From Blastomussa wellsi (taxonomy: Eukaryota; Cnidaria; Anthozoa; Scleractinia; Plerogyridae), in assembly GCA_947652115.1 (NCBI GenBank), contig OX393572.1, forward strand, positions 11,755,600 to 11,819,599: DNA of 64,000 nt, written 5' to 3'. Below are positions 52,570-64,000 of this stretch, piece by piece. The notes beneath the pieces are model-generated. The model was not told the DNA's origin and searched no databases. It saw only the letters and a program-made list of their open reading frames with translations. A program made the position numbers and the translations under genes. How positions within the stretch are numbered: the stretch's first letter is position 1; each line of letters begins with the position of its first letter.

Positions 52570-55129
52570 CTATAACAGGCAAAGAAAATACGTAATATTG
52601 AACACAACCTCTTAATTCCTAAAGCGCTTGCCTAATTTCTCCTTACAATATCAATACAATGTCATGCAGACAGGTAATGAGAATATAGAAAATCATCGAA
52701 CAAACCAGCTGCGAGTTACCGACTAGTTAGACTAGCTCGAATTTACAGCGGAATTTATCTATGAAACTACGATTGAGTGAGCCGAAACATTTCAGACTAA
52801 CATTGGACCGAATTAGATTCAGACTCGGGGAGGCGACTCGCATCTTTTTGTACAAAAAAAGTAACATGAAAAAAAAGTGTAACTAAAATAGCATCGACAC
52901 GTTTACGCAAAACAAAATTGCGCTGGTGAAATTAGACTGTGTAGATTCAGTTATATTTGTGCGAATCTACGAAAGCGAAGAACGGTTATGACCGTGTCCA
53001 TTTTCTTTTTTTTTTTTTACTTACAAAGAAATGCCCGTTGTCTGTATATGGGAGATGTGATCTTAGTGCATAGTCTCTTGCTTAGGGATAGTTCCAATGC
53101 ATCAGCCTTTGCCTTTTACACTTCTCATAAAATAATTGACCGGGAGCAAGACGAAAAGGGTAATAACTCTAACCTTCTTCCTACTAGGATAACATGGGTT
53201 TATGCGAGACAGATGGCGAATATCGGAGTCTGGTAGGGAGAGTTGTGGCTGAAGTTCATTACCTCACGAGAGGCAAATAGGATTAAGTAATTACAAAATC
53301 ATCTCTTTCTACTTTTATAATCGTGAAGATAGTTTTCCAACCCCTCTTCAACTCGCTGCAACGGATTTCGAGTGACTTTTACTCCTCTAACCTGTTGTTT
53401 TATGCAATGTTTCATTGACACAGGTTTCGCAAGGATCGCTTTACATCGCTCATCTGTTTAAACCTTACGTTTTTTTTGAAATCCAAGATCGACGAAGAGT
53501 TCTTTGTTTCGTGAAATTTGAGTTTTTTGTATCTAAACTGGTTTTGTTTTCAGACTCCAAGTATCATATCGCATTTCTTCAACTGGAACTCACCTTTTTT
53601 GATCCGATCGATTTATACAACAAATTTAGTTTCGCATTTTGTCGCTTAATTTTATGTTATTTTTATACAAATGCCGGTTAAAATCTAAGTTTTAAGCGGA
53701 ATTTTTGGTAAAAGCACTAGACAGACGGCAAAACAGTCGTATCTTTTGCGAACGTGTGCTAAGATACAGAGACTACAAGAGCAAAGGTGATCTTACACGG
53801 AGAAAGTTTTAACGCAACTTTTTATTGTGGCAACATGTTGCAGCAATTTGAGAGCGACTGAAAAACCTGCAACATTGTTACTAGAATTTTTGTTGAAGTT
53901 GGTTTTTTCAGGTTAAAAATCCCCCCGTGTTACATACCGAAATCTTCCCGAGTAACATCTCATTCTAATATAATTAGAATCTTTTACCTCTATAAAATAA
54001 ATTCTCTGTTTCGCTAAATGAAGCAGATCTTTCTTTGTTTTCCATTGGCTTATTTCTCTACAACCAAAAACTCTGAAACATTTAAGCTTTTTAAATGTTT
54101 ACAAAATATTACAAAAAGCGAAAAAAAGTGAATTAACCCCGCCCTTTGCCATTTTAAAAAAAGTAAGTCAGGAATTTTTCATCAAACTTTATGTTTTTGT
54201 TTAACATTTGTCGACAAATTTATTGTGTTTTTTGATGGATTTAGCTCAGATTGAAATTTAATGTTTGCATATCCCAACCGGAAGACAAATTTGCGATCGG
54301 CCATGTTTAACTTTGGCTCAATTTTTGTGTAACTTCTACGCAGATGTGGTAATTTCAGAAACGAATTCACGACGTCTGATTTGATGCAGAAAACAAATTC
54401 ACTGTGTATTTTTAGAGTACAGATGCCTTAGATTCATGTGTCGGTCCAAAGAGCAAAAATTCACCCTTCTACGTTTAACATATAACTGCCTTTGATTCGT
54501 GTGTTCGTTCAACGATCAGAGTTTTATCAGTAAATGCAAAATTAAAATGAAGATATCTGCACAAAATAACAAGGATTTTAACTAGTTTTCATTTCGAGCT
54601 TTCTGGTTTGAAAGCCCGCAATGTCAAATAATTTCAGTAAAAATTGGTTTCTGTAAGTAAGGGTGTCTGGTGAAAAGGCTTATGATGAGTTAACTCCAAG
54701 CGATGTGGAATAACCGTGTTCAAATAAAGTTTTTACATTACATTACATTACATGTAGATGCAATGGAAAAAGTGCAGTTTGGTTGACAAAAAATTCGGTT
54801 TTCAATGCACTTACGGTCTGTAGACACGACTCAAATCGGCTGCACAGTAAATTTACCCTTTATTTGCCTAATATTTTGTCACTTAACTTCCTTTTACCTG
54901 GGTTTCTGTGAACATTTATTTTCGAAAGTTGATCGTGCATACAAGCATCAATTCAAAATACTATCCCTAAAAATGAAGAGTACTTGGCCGGTAGGAAGGT
55001 TTTTTGCAGGAGGGTACGAGCCGACGAGGAGATGGACCGAATTAAAAGAGCGCCGGAGACGCGAGGGTCAAGGGGGTTCTGGGGGCATGCTTCCCCGGGA
55101 AAAAGTCGTGGATATTACTCAAACTTTTG

Positions 55130-55292
55130 CCAGACTTATGACGTAAGTACCTCAGCCAATGCCATCTACTGCATAACTTGCACTCTTTGCAAAAAGTTAT
55201 ACATCGGCGAAACAGGGAGACGACTTGGTGACCGATTCCGAGAACACCTTCGCAACGTAGAGAAAGACGACAAAAATGCATCACAGTGGACC
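55130..55292 (+). pseudogene. GIY-YIG fragment of a Penelope-like element
   Basis: The plus-strand frame reads SANAIYCITCTLCKKLYIGETGRR-type sequence with the GIY-YIG halves (IYCITC, LYIGET) and DRFREHL. It then breaks off after KDDKNAS. It matches the start of the nuclease part that ends the element at 63065-63457. The flanking sequence is unrelated. It is a truncated remnant. Confidence 0.65.
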
Positions 55293-56493
55293 TCCTGCAG
55301 CCTAGGCGTACCCACATCCGACAGTTGAACAAAAAATCAATGCAGAGACAAATTCTGTTGGCAAATGACTACCAAAAAATAGCACTGAAGGAATCACTGA
55401 TCCTCAATAAAGTTTTACTTGTCCTCTGTTCAGTTGACTAATATTTTATTGTGTAGAGAAAAAGGTTGCGAATAGGCTAAAAGGGAACAAAGCATTTCAC
55501 CAATTTCTTTGTAAAGAAAAACATAAAACTTTTTCTGGATTTCCATAGAAGTGGCTCTCCTACGGATTGTATTTCTGTAATATTTACGATACGAAACAAT
55601 AAAATACGAAACGAAGCAATACGACACTACGTACACGATAAGAAACGTTACGAAACAAAACGATACGACACGACATGATACAAACACGGTTTTCCCTAGC
55701 CTGAGTATCTGGCCTTCCTAAGGGGAGGAGGGACGGGAACAGGAGAGAAGGAAGGGCTGACAAGAAGCATTCACTGGCTTACGTCGAACGCCCAAATTAC
55801 TGATTGGATAACAAAAAAAGACTCACACGTCCCACGCAAAATGAAAACCTACAACTTCAAAGATCATGTGAATTGTAGAGGTCGAGCTGAATTTAAAAAA
55901 ATACAAAGATACTGGAAATGATTTCTTAGTGCAATGTTCTTTAGAACTGAAACAGCTTCAAGAAACCGCTCTATAGCTCTTTCCTGGCTCTATAGCTCTT
56001 TCCTCGTTTTTTCCTCTCTCCGTGCTTGAAGGAAAAACTCACTTGTTTCATTGTTTTGGTCACGTACGGTGCTACATGAGGAGAAAATTGGAAAACAGAA
56101 TGTGAACATTTTTAGCTCTTGCTTAGATTTTAATCATAAATAATCCAGTGAAGCTTTGTATCTGTATGTCTCGAAGAAAATGTCTCAAATGTCTCAGATC
56201 TAGGCGTTCTAACTAGGCAAGGAATTATAAATCCCTGCTCCTAAAAAGTAAAAACTTCGGCGCGAATTCAAGTTTAACACTAGGCAGTTAAGCTGTTATG
56301 TCGTTGTTCCTAGTGTTGAAGGCGTTGTGATTTAATCGTTCAAAATAATCAATTTACAAAAAACATACAGTTCCATACACTCAGTTCCTCACAGAACAAA
56401 CAAATTATCATGTCAATTCGTCACCAGCCTGTTAGTGTTGTTTGCATTGTTTCCTCAGCATATATTTTCTGTTTCTTTGTAGTCATGTTGTAC

Positions 56494-56764
56494 AGTGAAA
56501 AGTGCAAAGGGGCTGAGGAAATTGGCTCGTTTTATCGAGGGCTCGTTGTATTGAAAACCTCGATATAACGAATTGAAACTAAACAGGTCAAAAAATTTTA
56601 AACAATTCCAACTGACTTGTCAAAGGTGACATTTCTTCGTCATATCAAGGTATATTTTACGTTTGGGCTTCTGGATTGTGTTCTTTCTAAAGAGGGCTGA
56701 AGAATATCTTTCGATATACCGAGGACTTCGTTGTACTGAGGTTCGTTAAATCGAGGTTCCACTG
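56494..56764. mobile_element. pogo/Tigger-like MITE
   Basis: The right end, read inverted, is CAGTGGAACCTCGATTTAAC. The left half repeats CGATATAACGA and TTTATCGAGG blocks after TACAGTG. This is the terminal pattern of pogo/Tigger (Tc1-mariner) elements, with TA next to the end. It is about 270 bp with no transposase. Confidence 0.5.
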
Positions 56765-57375
56765 TTAGTAGACCGGGTATCCAAACCTCCGTCATGGTTA
56801 TAATTTTCTTTGTTGTAACTGCTTGAATCAAGCTGTGGAGCAAACACGTGGTCTCATGGTCACACAAAATGATGCTAGAAAATACAATTAGGAGCAAGCT
56901 GTAAATACACAGGCACTCTGTCTGACCTTGCGTAATCATGTTATTGACGATATTATCAACGCATTTGGATCAATTCTCACGCTATCGGAAGCGTTCGCAA
57001 CACGAAACATGAATTTCACTGCACTGGGCAACTATGCCTAGTTTAAGAAACAATTTGAGTCTTTGAAACAAATCCCGCAAAACAAGTCTTCTGTACAAAC
57101 AAACATCTTGCGTGATTGAGATCCCAAATTTAGCAAGCGAGGTTACGTCAAAATTACGAAGACCAGTTGTATGTAGACGAAATAAGATCTTCCTTTCCTT
57201 CGAACGTCTTTTGTGATTGAGAATCCAAGTCAACTTGACCCCATGGGGGAAGTCGATTATTTTTATACGGGGGGTCTCGGCCACGAGGTAAATTTGACAG
57301 ACAAAGTACACTTTTCATATACCTTCCATAAATAAAGGTAATCCTTTCACATACCCTTTTTCGCTTGAATAATCT

Positions 57376-59470
57376 CGACTCTATCTCATGTCTATACACA
57401 TTTTGCTGTGAATGTCTGTCGAATCATGCAAGAGCAAGCCACAGACAAGGAAAGTTCCTTTGTCCGGAGTGTAGAGCCGAAATCGATTTGCCCAAAGGAC
57501 TGCCGACCAGTTTTTTCCACAACAGGTTGTCGAGTGTCCTTGCTGTTCGACAGATAGGCGATCAAAGTAGTATGACTTGCGCTCATTGTAGGAAAAGAAG
57601 CTATGATATTCATTATTGCTTTGATTGTGCAAGATTTATGTGCGCAGACTGTCTAAGTGCGCATGAAGTTATGAAGGCTGAATTCGAAGGACACAAAGTC
57701 ATGCCAGTGAAAGAATTTCAAGCCGAAGATTATGAAGCAATATTAAAGCGAAAGCCCTTTTGCTCCGAACAGTACCATGAGCGAGAGATCACAAGATACT
57801 TCTGTCTTCCTTGCCAGTCTTGTAACTGTCAATCTTGCATCGCCACAGATCACCGAAACCATGAAGTTATTTTACTCGACAAAGCGGCTGACAACGAGAA
57901 AGGAAATATCACGGCCGATGCAGAACTGACTAGAGATAAGGGTAGCGCGTTGAAGGATGTGATTCGAAAATATGAGGAAACGATTTTCCAGCTAGTAACC
58001 AATATCACAGCCGCTAAACTTGGAGTCTCGATAACAGCTGAAAAAAATGATCGCAGAGATTCGCGAGTGTGAGCGAGAAGCGATCACATCCCTCGAGACG
58101 ACACGCGTGACGAGGACGGAGAAAATGAAATCTCCCATGGAGAAGGCGCAGGCCCTGCTTGCTCAAATGAACCAAGCGGTTGACTTTGCACAAAATCTGG
58201 TACAAAGACGTTCAAGCTTAGATATCATGCAAAACAGGGAAAGTTTGAAACAAAGATTTAAAGAGCTTCGTGACATTTTAGTTCCCTTACATCTGGAGCC
58301 TACATACGTCAAATTTATCCCGGCTTCTTTAGAGGGCTTGAGACTGGGCGAAATCGCCGCAACTGACAGAGCCGATGCAATTCATTCCACTCTGGAAGGA
58401 CAGGATCAAATTCTTCAGGCTGGTGTAGAAGCACAATTGACATTTGATGATGGGGAAATAAGTAACCAGGCTGATCTCTCAAAAATCAAATTGAAGTTTG
58501 CATAGAACCCGCTAGATACCTCACTAACCTTTCTGTTAGCAAGGAAGACAACGGTGAATTCAAGGTGAACTTTACACCAAACGCACAGGTCGAATACAGA
58601 GTTGAAGTGAAGATCAATGGCGATAGACTTTCGACCTGTCCTTTTAACGTGCAGGTGAAAGAACGTGAACTTCTTGTAGTCGTTGAGTTGGACATGAAGC
58701 TGTTACGATGAGATAAGCTTCAAGAGCCACGTGGTATTGCTGTTAATGCGAAAGGAGAGGTTGCCATAAAAGATTCCAAAGCACACTGTGTTTACATATT
58801 CGATAAAGAAGGGAGCTGTTTAAGAAAAATTGGCAGCAAAGGACACCCATGACCACCCATGCGACGTTGCATATTTAAATGATAAAACGATTCTGATTGC
58901 AGATGCATGGAACAATAGAATACAGCAGGTAGATGTCAAGACAGGAACGGGAGTGAAAAGCTTTAAACAACATGGTGCAGAACAGTTTGCTTGGCCAGTT
59001 GATGTTTGCTTGGATGAACGACAACTCATTGTAGTAACTGAGTGCTACAATGATAGGATACAACTACTAACACAACAGGGCGAGGCTATTTTAATATTGG
59101 AGACAGCGGCTCAGAGAAACTCAACAATTCAACTTACTGTATTCCTTGCCAAAACATTTTTCTCGTATCTGATAAAGGCAATAACTGTATAAAGTCTTTC
59201 CATCTGTCAGGAAATTTCCTGTGCAAGTTTAGGGAAAAAGGCAAACAAAACAAACAGTTTGACTGGCCGTGTGGTATGCTTGTAGACAGCTTTAATAATC
59301 TGCTGGTATGCGACTGCCAAAATAACCGAGTTCAGCAATTTTCGTCAGACGGTCGCTTCACAGGCAAAACTGTCACTCATCTACCAACTCCTGTTGGAAT
59401 AGCAACAGCACAAGATGGACGTATTCTCGCGACCAGCTAAAAGGCTAAGAAAGTATACATATTGAAGTAG
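57376..59470 (+). pseudogene. TRIM-NHL pseudogene
   Basis: This is colinear with the intact gene at 60656-62854 but starts inside the RING domain (from TISCLHTFCC) and lacks the first ~25 codons. Several frame changes split it, for example at about 58040 and 58500. In-frame stops occur, including TGA near 58709 and TGA near 58850. RING remainder, both B-boxes, coiled coil, filamin-like and NHL repeats can all still be read in pieces. The last codons (KKVYILK) match the intact gene. It is a decayed tandem paralogue. Confidence 0.8.
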
Positions 59471-60655
59471 ACGTTTTACTTATCAAAACCCCCACCCCAC
59501 CCATGTTTCTGTGACATGTTGCATGACGTCACTCATTCCCGGATGTTTTTGTTCTAGGGAGCATTCGGTCGCCATAAAAGAAGTTTGTTTGAGCTTTGCT
59601 AGAAACACGGTGCTTATTCCCTTTCTGCTCTGAGAACACATCTTGTCACAGGGTTTACCAATGATTTGGACCGAAACCTTTCCAGCAGCTAAAAAGGCTG
59701 TGGAGAGTAGAAGGTAGTGAGAAAAGAAAGACCTAGTAAAAATTCAGAACGATTCAGCAAAAGGACAAAATTTTCGCTTGCGCGCATGTACTAAAGTAAA
59801 ATTTTGTACCTTTTGAAAGCTAATCTTCGTGAAACTCTATTTTCAGTGTAGAAAAGTGTTTTATTGGCTGAATTCAGTCCGATTTAGCGCCAATTCTTGA
59901 GCCTCTGCAGAGTAATCGTTCTGTAATTCAGTTTTCCAGATTTGAAAACGAGTCCGTGAAACACGTTGCAGGCGGCCAGTAGTCTCGATTCCTGGTGCTG
60001 ACCAAAAGGAGCGTGACCTAAGGGGACGAGAATGGTCTGATTACGCAACACATCGGGGAACAAGTGCCAGATGATGACGTAATCCTGGGACTGAGCCCAA
60101 AAAATACAAGTCGTGTTGCTGCTAAGCAACATGACGTGTTTCGTCTCTTCGTGGGAGGTTATGTGCCACAGGGCATTTTAGAAGAAACGAGGATTGAGAA
60201 TTGAGCTGAGTACAATAAATTTATAAGGAACTTCTTTTCAGAAAATCCAGCTATAGAAATTTTTCTTGAATGGAATCACAAACAAAAAATCGAGGAAGCT
60301 TGCTTCCTATAACCATCAATGAACAACAGTCACAGAATTCTAATGTAGTTTCTTCCAATTTCTTCAGCCACGCGTGCCCATCATCACGTCATGTTCATAT
60401 AATATAAACATAAACATCCGTCTAATGCGGTGCATCTACATTTTACACGCACCAGAAAATTCATGATCAATATAATACGAAAACCACGCTACAACAAAAA
60501 CGTTTTGCGTCATTAAGTACCAATCGCTGTTAACCTTTTCAAAATAAACTCGGACTCAGTCATATAAAGACGTAAAAAAACGGTTTTATCATAATCACAA
60601 ACAGTAGCTCTCACAGGGAGTGTGTTTCACAAGCAATATTTAGGCAAAGATTACG
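59471..60655. other. intergenic region before the TRIM-NHL gene
   Basis: No gene was recognised. The final ~300 bases should include the promoter and 5' UTR of the intact TRIM-NHL gene. A short direct motif CATGACGTC/CATCACGTC occurs more than once, with no interpretation. Confidence 0.35.
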
Positions 60656-62854
60656 ATGGAGTCTCCCTTAAGTAACCTCAAGGAACATCTTACTTGCGCC
60701 ATTTGTCTAGATATCTACAACGATCCCAAAACTATCTCATGTCTTCACACATTTTGCTGTCAGTGTCTGTCGAATCATGCAAGAGCAAGCCACAGACAAG
60801 GAAAATTCCTATGTCCGGAGTGTAGAGCCGAAATCGATCTACCCGAAGGAAATCTATTCGACAGCTTGCCGACCAGTTTTCTTCACAACAATTTGTCGAG
60901 TCTCCTTGCTGTTCGACAGATAGGCGACGGAAGCAGCATTACTTGCGGTAATTGTAACAATAAGAGCCCTGATGTTGATTATTGCTTTGATTGTGCGAAG
61001 TTTATGTGTCCTCGCTGTCTAAACGCACACGAAGTTATGAGTGTTTTCCAAGGACACAGAGCCATGCCTGTAAAAGACTTTCAAGCCGAAGATTACGAAG
61101 CCTTGTTGAAACGAAAGCCCTTTTGCTCGGAAAAGCACCACGAGCAAGAGACCACAAAATTTTTCTGCCTTCCGTGTCAGTCTTGTGTCTGCCATATTTG
61201 TATCGTCACAGATCACCAAAACCATGAAGTCATTTTACTTGACAAAGCGGCTGACAATGAGAAAGAAAGTATCATGGCGGACGCTGCACTCACAAGAGAA
61301 AAAGAGAAAGTGTTGAAGGATTTCGTTCGAAACTTTCAGGAAACGATTTCCATGCTGGAAACTAATGTTTCAACCGCTAAACGAGAAGTCTCGATGGCAG
61401 CTCAAAAAGTGATCGAAGAGGTTCGAGAGCGCGAGCGACAAGTGATTATGTCCCTCGAGACGACACGCGTGACGAGACTCGAGACAATAAACTTGGATAT
61501 GGAGAAAGCGCAGTCCCTGCTTAAACAAATGAGCCAAGCGGTCGAGTTTGCACAAAACGTGGTACAGAGAAGCTTAAGCTCAGATATCATGCAAAACAAA
61601 GAAACTTTGAAAAAGAGATTGAAAGAGCTTAGTGACATTGAAGTTCCTAAACAGCACGAGATCTCGTTTATAAAATTTACCGCAGCTTCTGTAGATGGCT
61701 TGAGACTGGGCGATATCGCAACCGAGGGAATTTGTAGAAGTCACACTCTGGAAGGACTGGATCAAACTCTGCAGGCTGGTGTAGAAGCAGAATTGAAATT
61801 ATGTCCCAGAAGACCTGAGGGGGAAATAAGTAACCAGCTTGATCTCAAAAATCAAATTGATGTTTGCATAAAACCTAGTGAAGACGTCAGAAGTGTGAAT
61901 GTTAGCGAGAAAGGAAAAGGTAAATTTCAGATAACTTTCACACCAAAAGTACCGGGCACCTACAGCATTGAAGTGAAGATCAATGGCGATAAAATCCCAA
62001 CCTGTCCTTTTACAATTCAGGTGAGAGAACGCAAACTTGCTGTAGTCAGTGAGCTGGATTTAAAGTTATTTCAAGGAGATGAATTTGGAGCGCCATTTGG
62101 AATCGCTGTAAACACGAAAGGAATGATTGCCGTAACAGATAGAGATAAACACTGTATTTATACATTCGATAAAGAAGGAAACTGCTCAAGAAAAATAGGC
62201 AGCAAAGGAGGAAATGCTGGACAATTTCGGCACCCATCGGGGGTAACATATTTAAATGATAACGAGATTCTGATTGCAGATACATGGAACCATAGAATAC
62301 AACAGGTAGATATCCAGACAGGAACTTTTGTGAAAAGCTTTGGAAAGCTTGGTGGAGGAAAAGGCGAGTTTTATTGCCCAACTGATGTTTGCTTGGACAA
62401 ACAACACCGCATTGTTGTAACCGAGTTCCTAAATCATAGGATACAGGTGATAACACAGCAAGGTGAAACCCGTTTCATATTTGGAGACAGCGGCCCAGAA
62501 AAACTCCTCAATCCATCAAGCTGTATTCCTTACGAAAACATGTTTCTCGTATCCGACGGGCTCAATAACTGTATTAAAGTTTTTGGTCAGTTAGGAACTT
62601 TCTTATACCAGTTTGGGAATCGAGGGAATCAAGACGGACAATTTAAAATGCCGGGTGGTTTGCTTGTAGACAGCTCCAATAATCTTCTAGTATGTGATCC
62701 TAATAATAACCGAGTTCAGCAATTTTCTTTAGAGGGTCACTTCACAGGCAAAACTCTCACTGATTTACCAAACCCTAAAAGACTGGCAACAGCACTAGAT
62801 GGACGTATTCTCGTGACAAGCCCAAAGGCTAAGAAAGTAAACATATTGAAGTAG
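60656..62854 (+). CDS. TRIM-NHL protein (RING, two B-boxes, coiled coil, filamin repeat, NHL repeats)
   Basis: This is a single exon of 732 residues. The RING finger has C14, C17, C29, H31, C34, C37, C53 and C56. B-box 1 starts at C97 and C100; B-box 2 runs from C157 to H190 (CSEKHHEQETTKFFC, CICIVTDHQNH-type). A coiled coil spans about 195-330, a filamin/ABP280 repeat about 390-485 (GTYSIEVKINGDKIP, CPFTIQV), and NHL repeats about 500-725 (HPSGVTYLNDNEILIADTWN, GLLVDSSNNLLVCDPNNN). This is the TRIM2/TRIM3/LIN-41 architecture: an E3 ubiquitin ligase whose NHL propeller binds protein or RNA. Such genes are expanded in corals and anemones. The ATG follows a stop-rich 5' region, and no TATA box was assigned. 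Confidence 0.92.
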   Translation: MESPLSNLKEHLTCAICLDIYNDPKTISCLHTFCCQCLSNHARASHRQGKFLCPECRAEIDLPEGNLFDSLPTSFLHNNLSSLLAVRQIGDGSSITCGNCNNKSPDVDYCFDCAKFMCPRCLNAHEVMSVFQGHRAMPVKDFQAEDYEALLKRKPFCSEKHHEQETTKFFCLPCQSCVCHICIVTDHQNHEVILLDKAADNEKESIMADAALTREKEKVLKDFVRNFQETISMLETNVSTAKREVSMAAQKVIEEVRERERQVIMSLETTRVTRLETINLDMEKAQSLLKQMSQAVEFAQNVVQRSLSSDIMQNKETLKKRLKELSDIEVPKQHEISFIKFTAASVDGLRLGDIATEGICRSHTLEGLDQTLQAGVEAELKLCPRRPEGEISNQLDLKNQIDVCIKPSEDVRSVNVSEKGKGKFQITFTPKVPGTYSIEVKINGDKIPTCPFTIQVRERKLAVVSELDLKLFQGDEFGAPFGIAVNTKGMIAVTDRDKHCIYTFDKEGNCSRKIGSKGGNAGQFRHPSGVTYLNDNEILIADTWNHRIQQVDIQTGTFVKSFGKLGGGKGEFYCPTDVCLDKQHRIVVTEFLNHRIQVITQQGETRFIFGDSGPEKLLNPSSCIPYENMFLVSDGLNNCIKVFGQLGTFLYQFGNRGNQDGQFKMPGGLLVDSSNNLLVCDPNNNRVQQFSLEGHFTGKTLTDLPNPKRLATALDGRILVTSPKAKKVNILK

Positions 62855-63064
62855 ATCATATTTTGCACGACAGTATCTGTAGATTGTCCTTTTTATAATG
62901 TCACAATCCCATGAAATCAGAGACCCAAAACCCAAAACCCAAAACCCAGCCTGCTTGGTGACAGATTTTCCTCTAAACAAAAGAAAATGTAATGATATAA
63001 ATGAAGATAGAAACACAATGAGTATACTATTAATTATTTTACTATCCATAGCTGAGAGGAGCCA

Positions 63065-64000
63065 TTACTGGGTTGATAATGTGAATTGGCCACCGTAAAG
63101 ATAACCAAGAGCTGACGTTTCGAGCGTTAGCCCTTCGTCGGATCGAATCAAGGAATTGTGGGTCGTGTGTTTTTTATATACTGAAAGATGGAGCTTCGCT
63201 ATTGGCTGGTGCCTGGTAACGTGAAAACAACGGAATAAATTAGTTGAATGAAAAGCGTTCGATGATACCGTGACGATTTGAAAAATAAATTTTTGTTCTA
63301 GAGTTTTGCGGCTTTCCGTGTTTCCTTGGCGAAGGGAAAGGCCGCAGACTGCCATATGTTGCTTAGAATGATTTGGGAGATTGAAGTGTCTCGCGACCGG
63401 TTTCGATGCATTTTTGTCGTCTTTCTCTACGCCCCGAAGGTGTTCTCGGAATCGCATAAACCGTTGCCTTCGATAGAAACTTTGATATCCAGGAATGCTA
63501 AGGAAGTATCGGAAATTTCCCAGGTATATTTAAGGGCAGGATGAAACGAATTAACAGCGGTTATAAATTGATTGAGATCCTCTCTGGTAGAAGAGGTAGC
63601 GCCGATACAGTCGTCAATGTAGCGACGATAGAGTTCAGGTTTTGGGCCGTTGTATTGTATGAAAAATTGGCGTTCAATGTAGCCTACGAAAAGATTGGCG
63701 TAGCTGGGTCCCATTTTGGTACCCATGGCCACGCCATTGATTTGTTTGTTATATTTGTTCGCGAATGAAAAACAGTTGAGTGTTAACACTAACTCAGCCA
63801 GGCGGAGTAGTGTTTCCGAGCTTGGTTCCTTAACAGTGCGTAAATCAAAAAAGTGTTTGAGGGCTAGAAGACCTTCGCCATTTGGGATGACGGTGTAAAG
63901 AGATGTAATATCCATAATGAAAATAAGTTTGTCTTCGCCCAGGAAATTGAAATAGCGAAAAATTTGAAGTGCGTGTTGACTGTCTTTAACGTATGACGGT
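63065..64000 (-). pseudogene. Penelope-like element, internally deleted, running off the window
   Basis: On the minus strand the frame is open from the right edge. It carries RT motifs SLYTVIP (palm A), NGVAMGTKMGPSYANLF and YRRYIDDC (catalytic YIDD), then FLDIKVSIEG. At about 63440 it passes directly into RFREHLRGVEKDDKNAS and ARHFNLPNHS, the end of the GIY-YIG domain. The region between (RT thumb and first nuclease half) is missing, a clean internal deletion. The 3' end at 63070-63145 carries a hammerhead-like motif. Compare the complete thumb/GIY-YIG order at 1-875. Confidence 0.8.
63111..63141 (-). ncRNA. hammerhead-like motif in Penelope terminal sequence
   Basis: Read on the minus strand the motif is CCGACGA, then GGGC-TAAC-GCTC (stem II), GAAACGTC, AGC. 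It differs from the hammerhead core CUGANGA by one base. The ACGT between GAAA and the cleavage-type C is palindromic, as in minimal hammerheads that work as dimers. The same motif occurs at 35366-35396. Confidence 0.45.

Larger units (their letters stand above)
52570..57375. other. region upstream of the astacin gene, repeats only
   Basis: No gene is supported. The first few hundred bases should contain the astacin promoter. A repeat at about 53800-53935 (CAACATGTTGCAGCAATTTG) also occurs at about 46900-47100. ATTAC microsatellite units lie near 54740. Fragments of a Penelope-like element and a pogo-like element are listed separately. Confidence 0.45.

Overview
The window looks like nuclear DNA of an anthozoan cnidarian, most probably a stony coral or sea anemone. 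It is AT-rich and intron-bearing. It holds an astacin/ShKT/discoidin secreted protease gene, TRIM-NHL genes, Penelope-like retroelement pieces with GIY-YIG domains, many fold-back elements, and one large Polinton/Maverick (adintovirus-like) element. The organism assignment is an inference from gene and repeat content.

Layout. 1-1100: 3' end of a Penelope-like element. 1100-5560: non-coding with old repeats. 5600-8935: an ENDOD1-like endonuclease gene (exon 1, intron, exon 2), already broken by a stop codon and then interrupted by the Polinton. 8936-25729: the Polinton, 16,794 bp, with 333-bp terminal inverted repeats and a 6-bp target duplication (CTAAAG). 25736-26802: host flank. 27444-31182: a second, inverted and rearranged copy of the host flank. 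It has an uninterrupted endonuclease exon 2 that shows the empty Polinton site. 33264-52569 (minus): a 14-exon gene for a secreted astacin metalloprotease with three ShKT domains, a proline-rich linker and a C-terminal F5/8C (discoidin) domain. Its introns carry a tandem duplication, a 1432-bp TIR transposon with TAA target duplication, and several fold-back elements. 57376-59470: a TRIM-NHL pseudogene. 60656-62854: an intact single-exon TRIM-NHL gene. 63065-64000: an internally deleted Penelope-like element running off the window.

Polinton gene content. Minus strand, read from 20701 leftwards: an acidic virion-like protein with PPxY, a penton-like single jelly-roll protein, a small basic protein, a major capsid-like protein, a pX-like minor capsid protein, an adenain-like protease, a PLA2-domain protein, an rve integrase with a chromodomain, a BRO-N/VRR-NUC composite protein, an AT-hook/zinc-finger protein, and protein-primed DNA polymerase B. 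Plus strand from 20861: a packaging ATPase, a fibre-like protein, a 41-codon ORF, a two-TM protein and a small C2H2 protein. A VLTF3-like transcription factor lies on the minus strand at 24987-24192. Together they make a virion-forming, self-replicating gene set. This copy is damaged: polymerase deletion and frameshifts, a stop and a frameshift in BRO-N/VRR-NUC, a split VLTF3, an altered Walker A and a lost penton ATG. Several breaks sit at homopolymers, so some may be assembly errors.

The most notable signals are: adenain-type cleavage sites spread over four putative virion proteins; a shared TAACATAATA motif before late genes; the BRO-N domain invaded by an NPSG/PQADS peptide repeat and joined to a VRR-NUC nuclease; the full VLTF3 signature split at an A-run; and the permuted inverted host duplication with a 3-bp microhomology junction.
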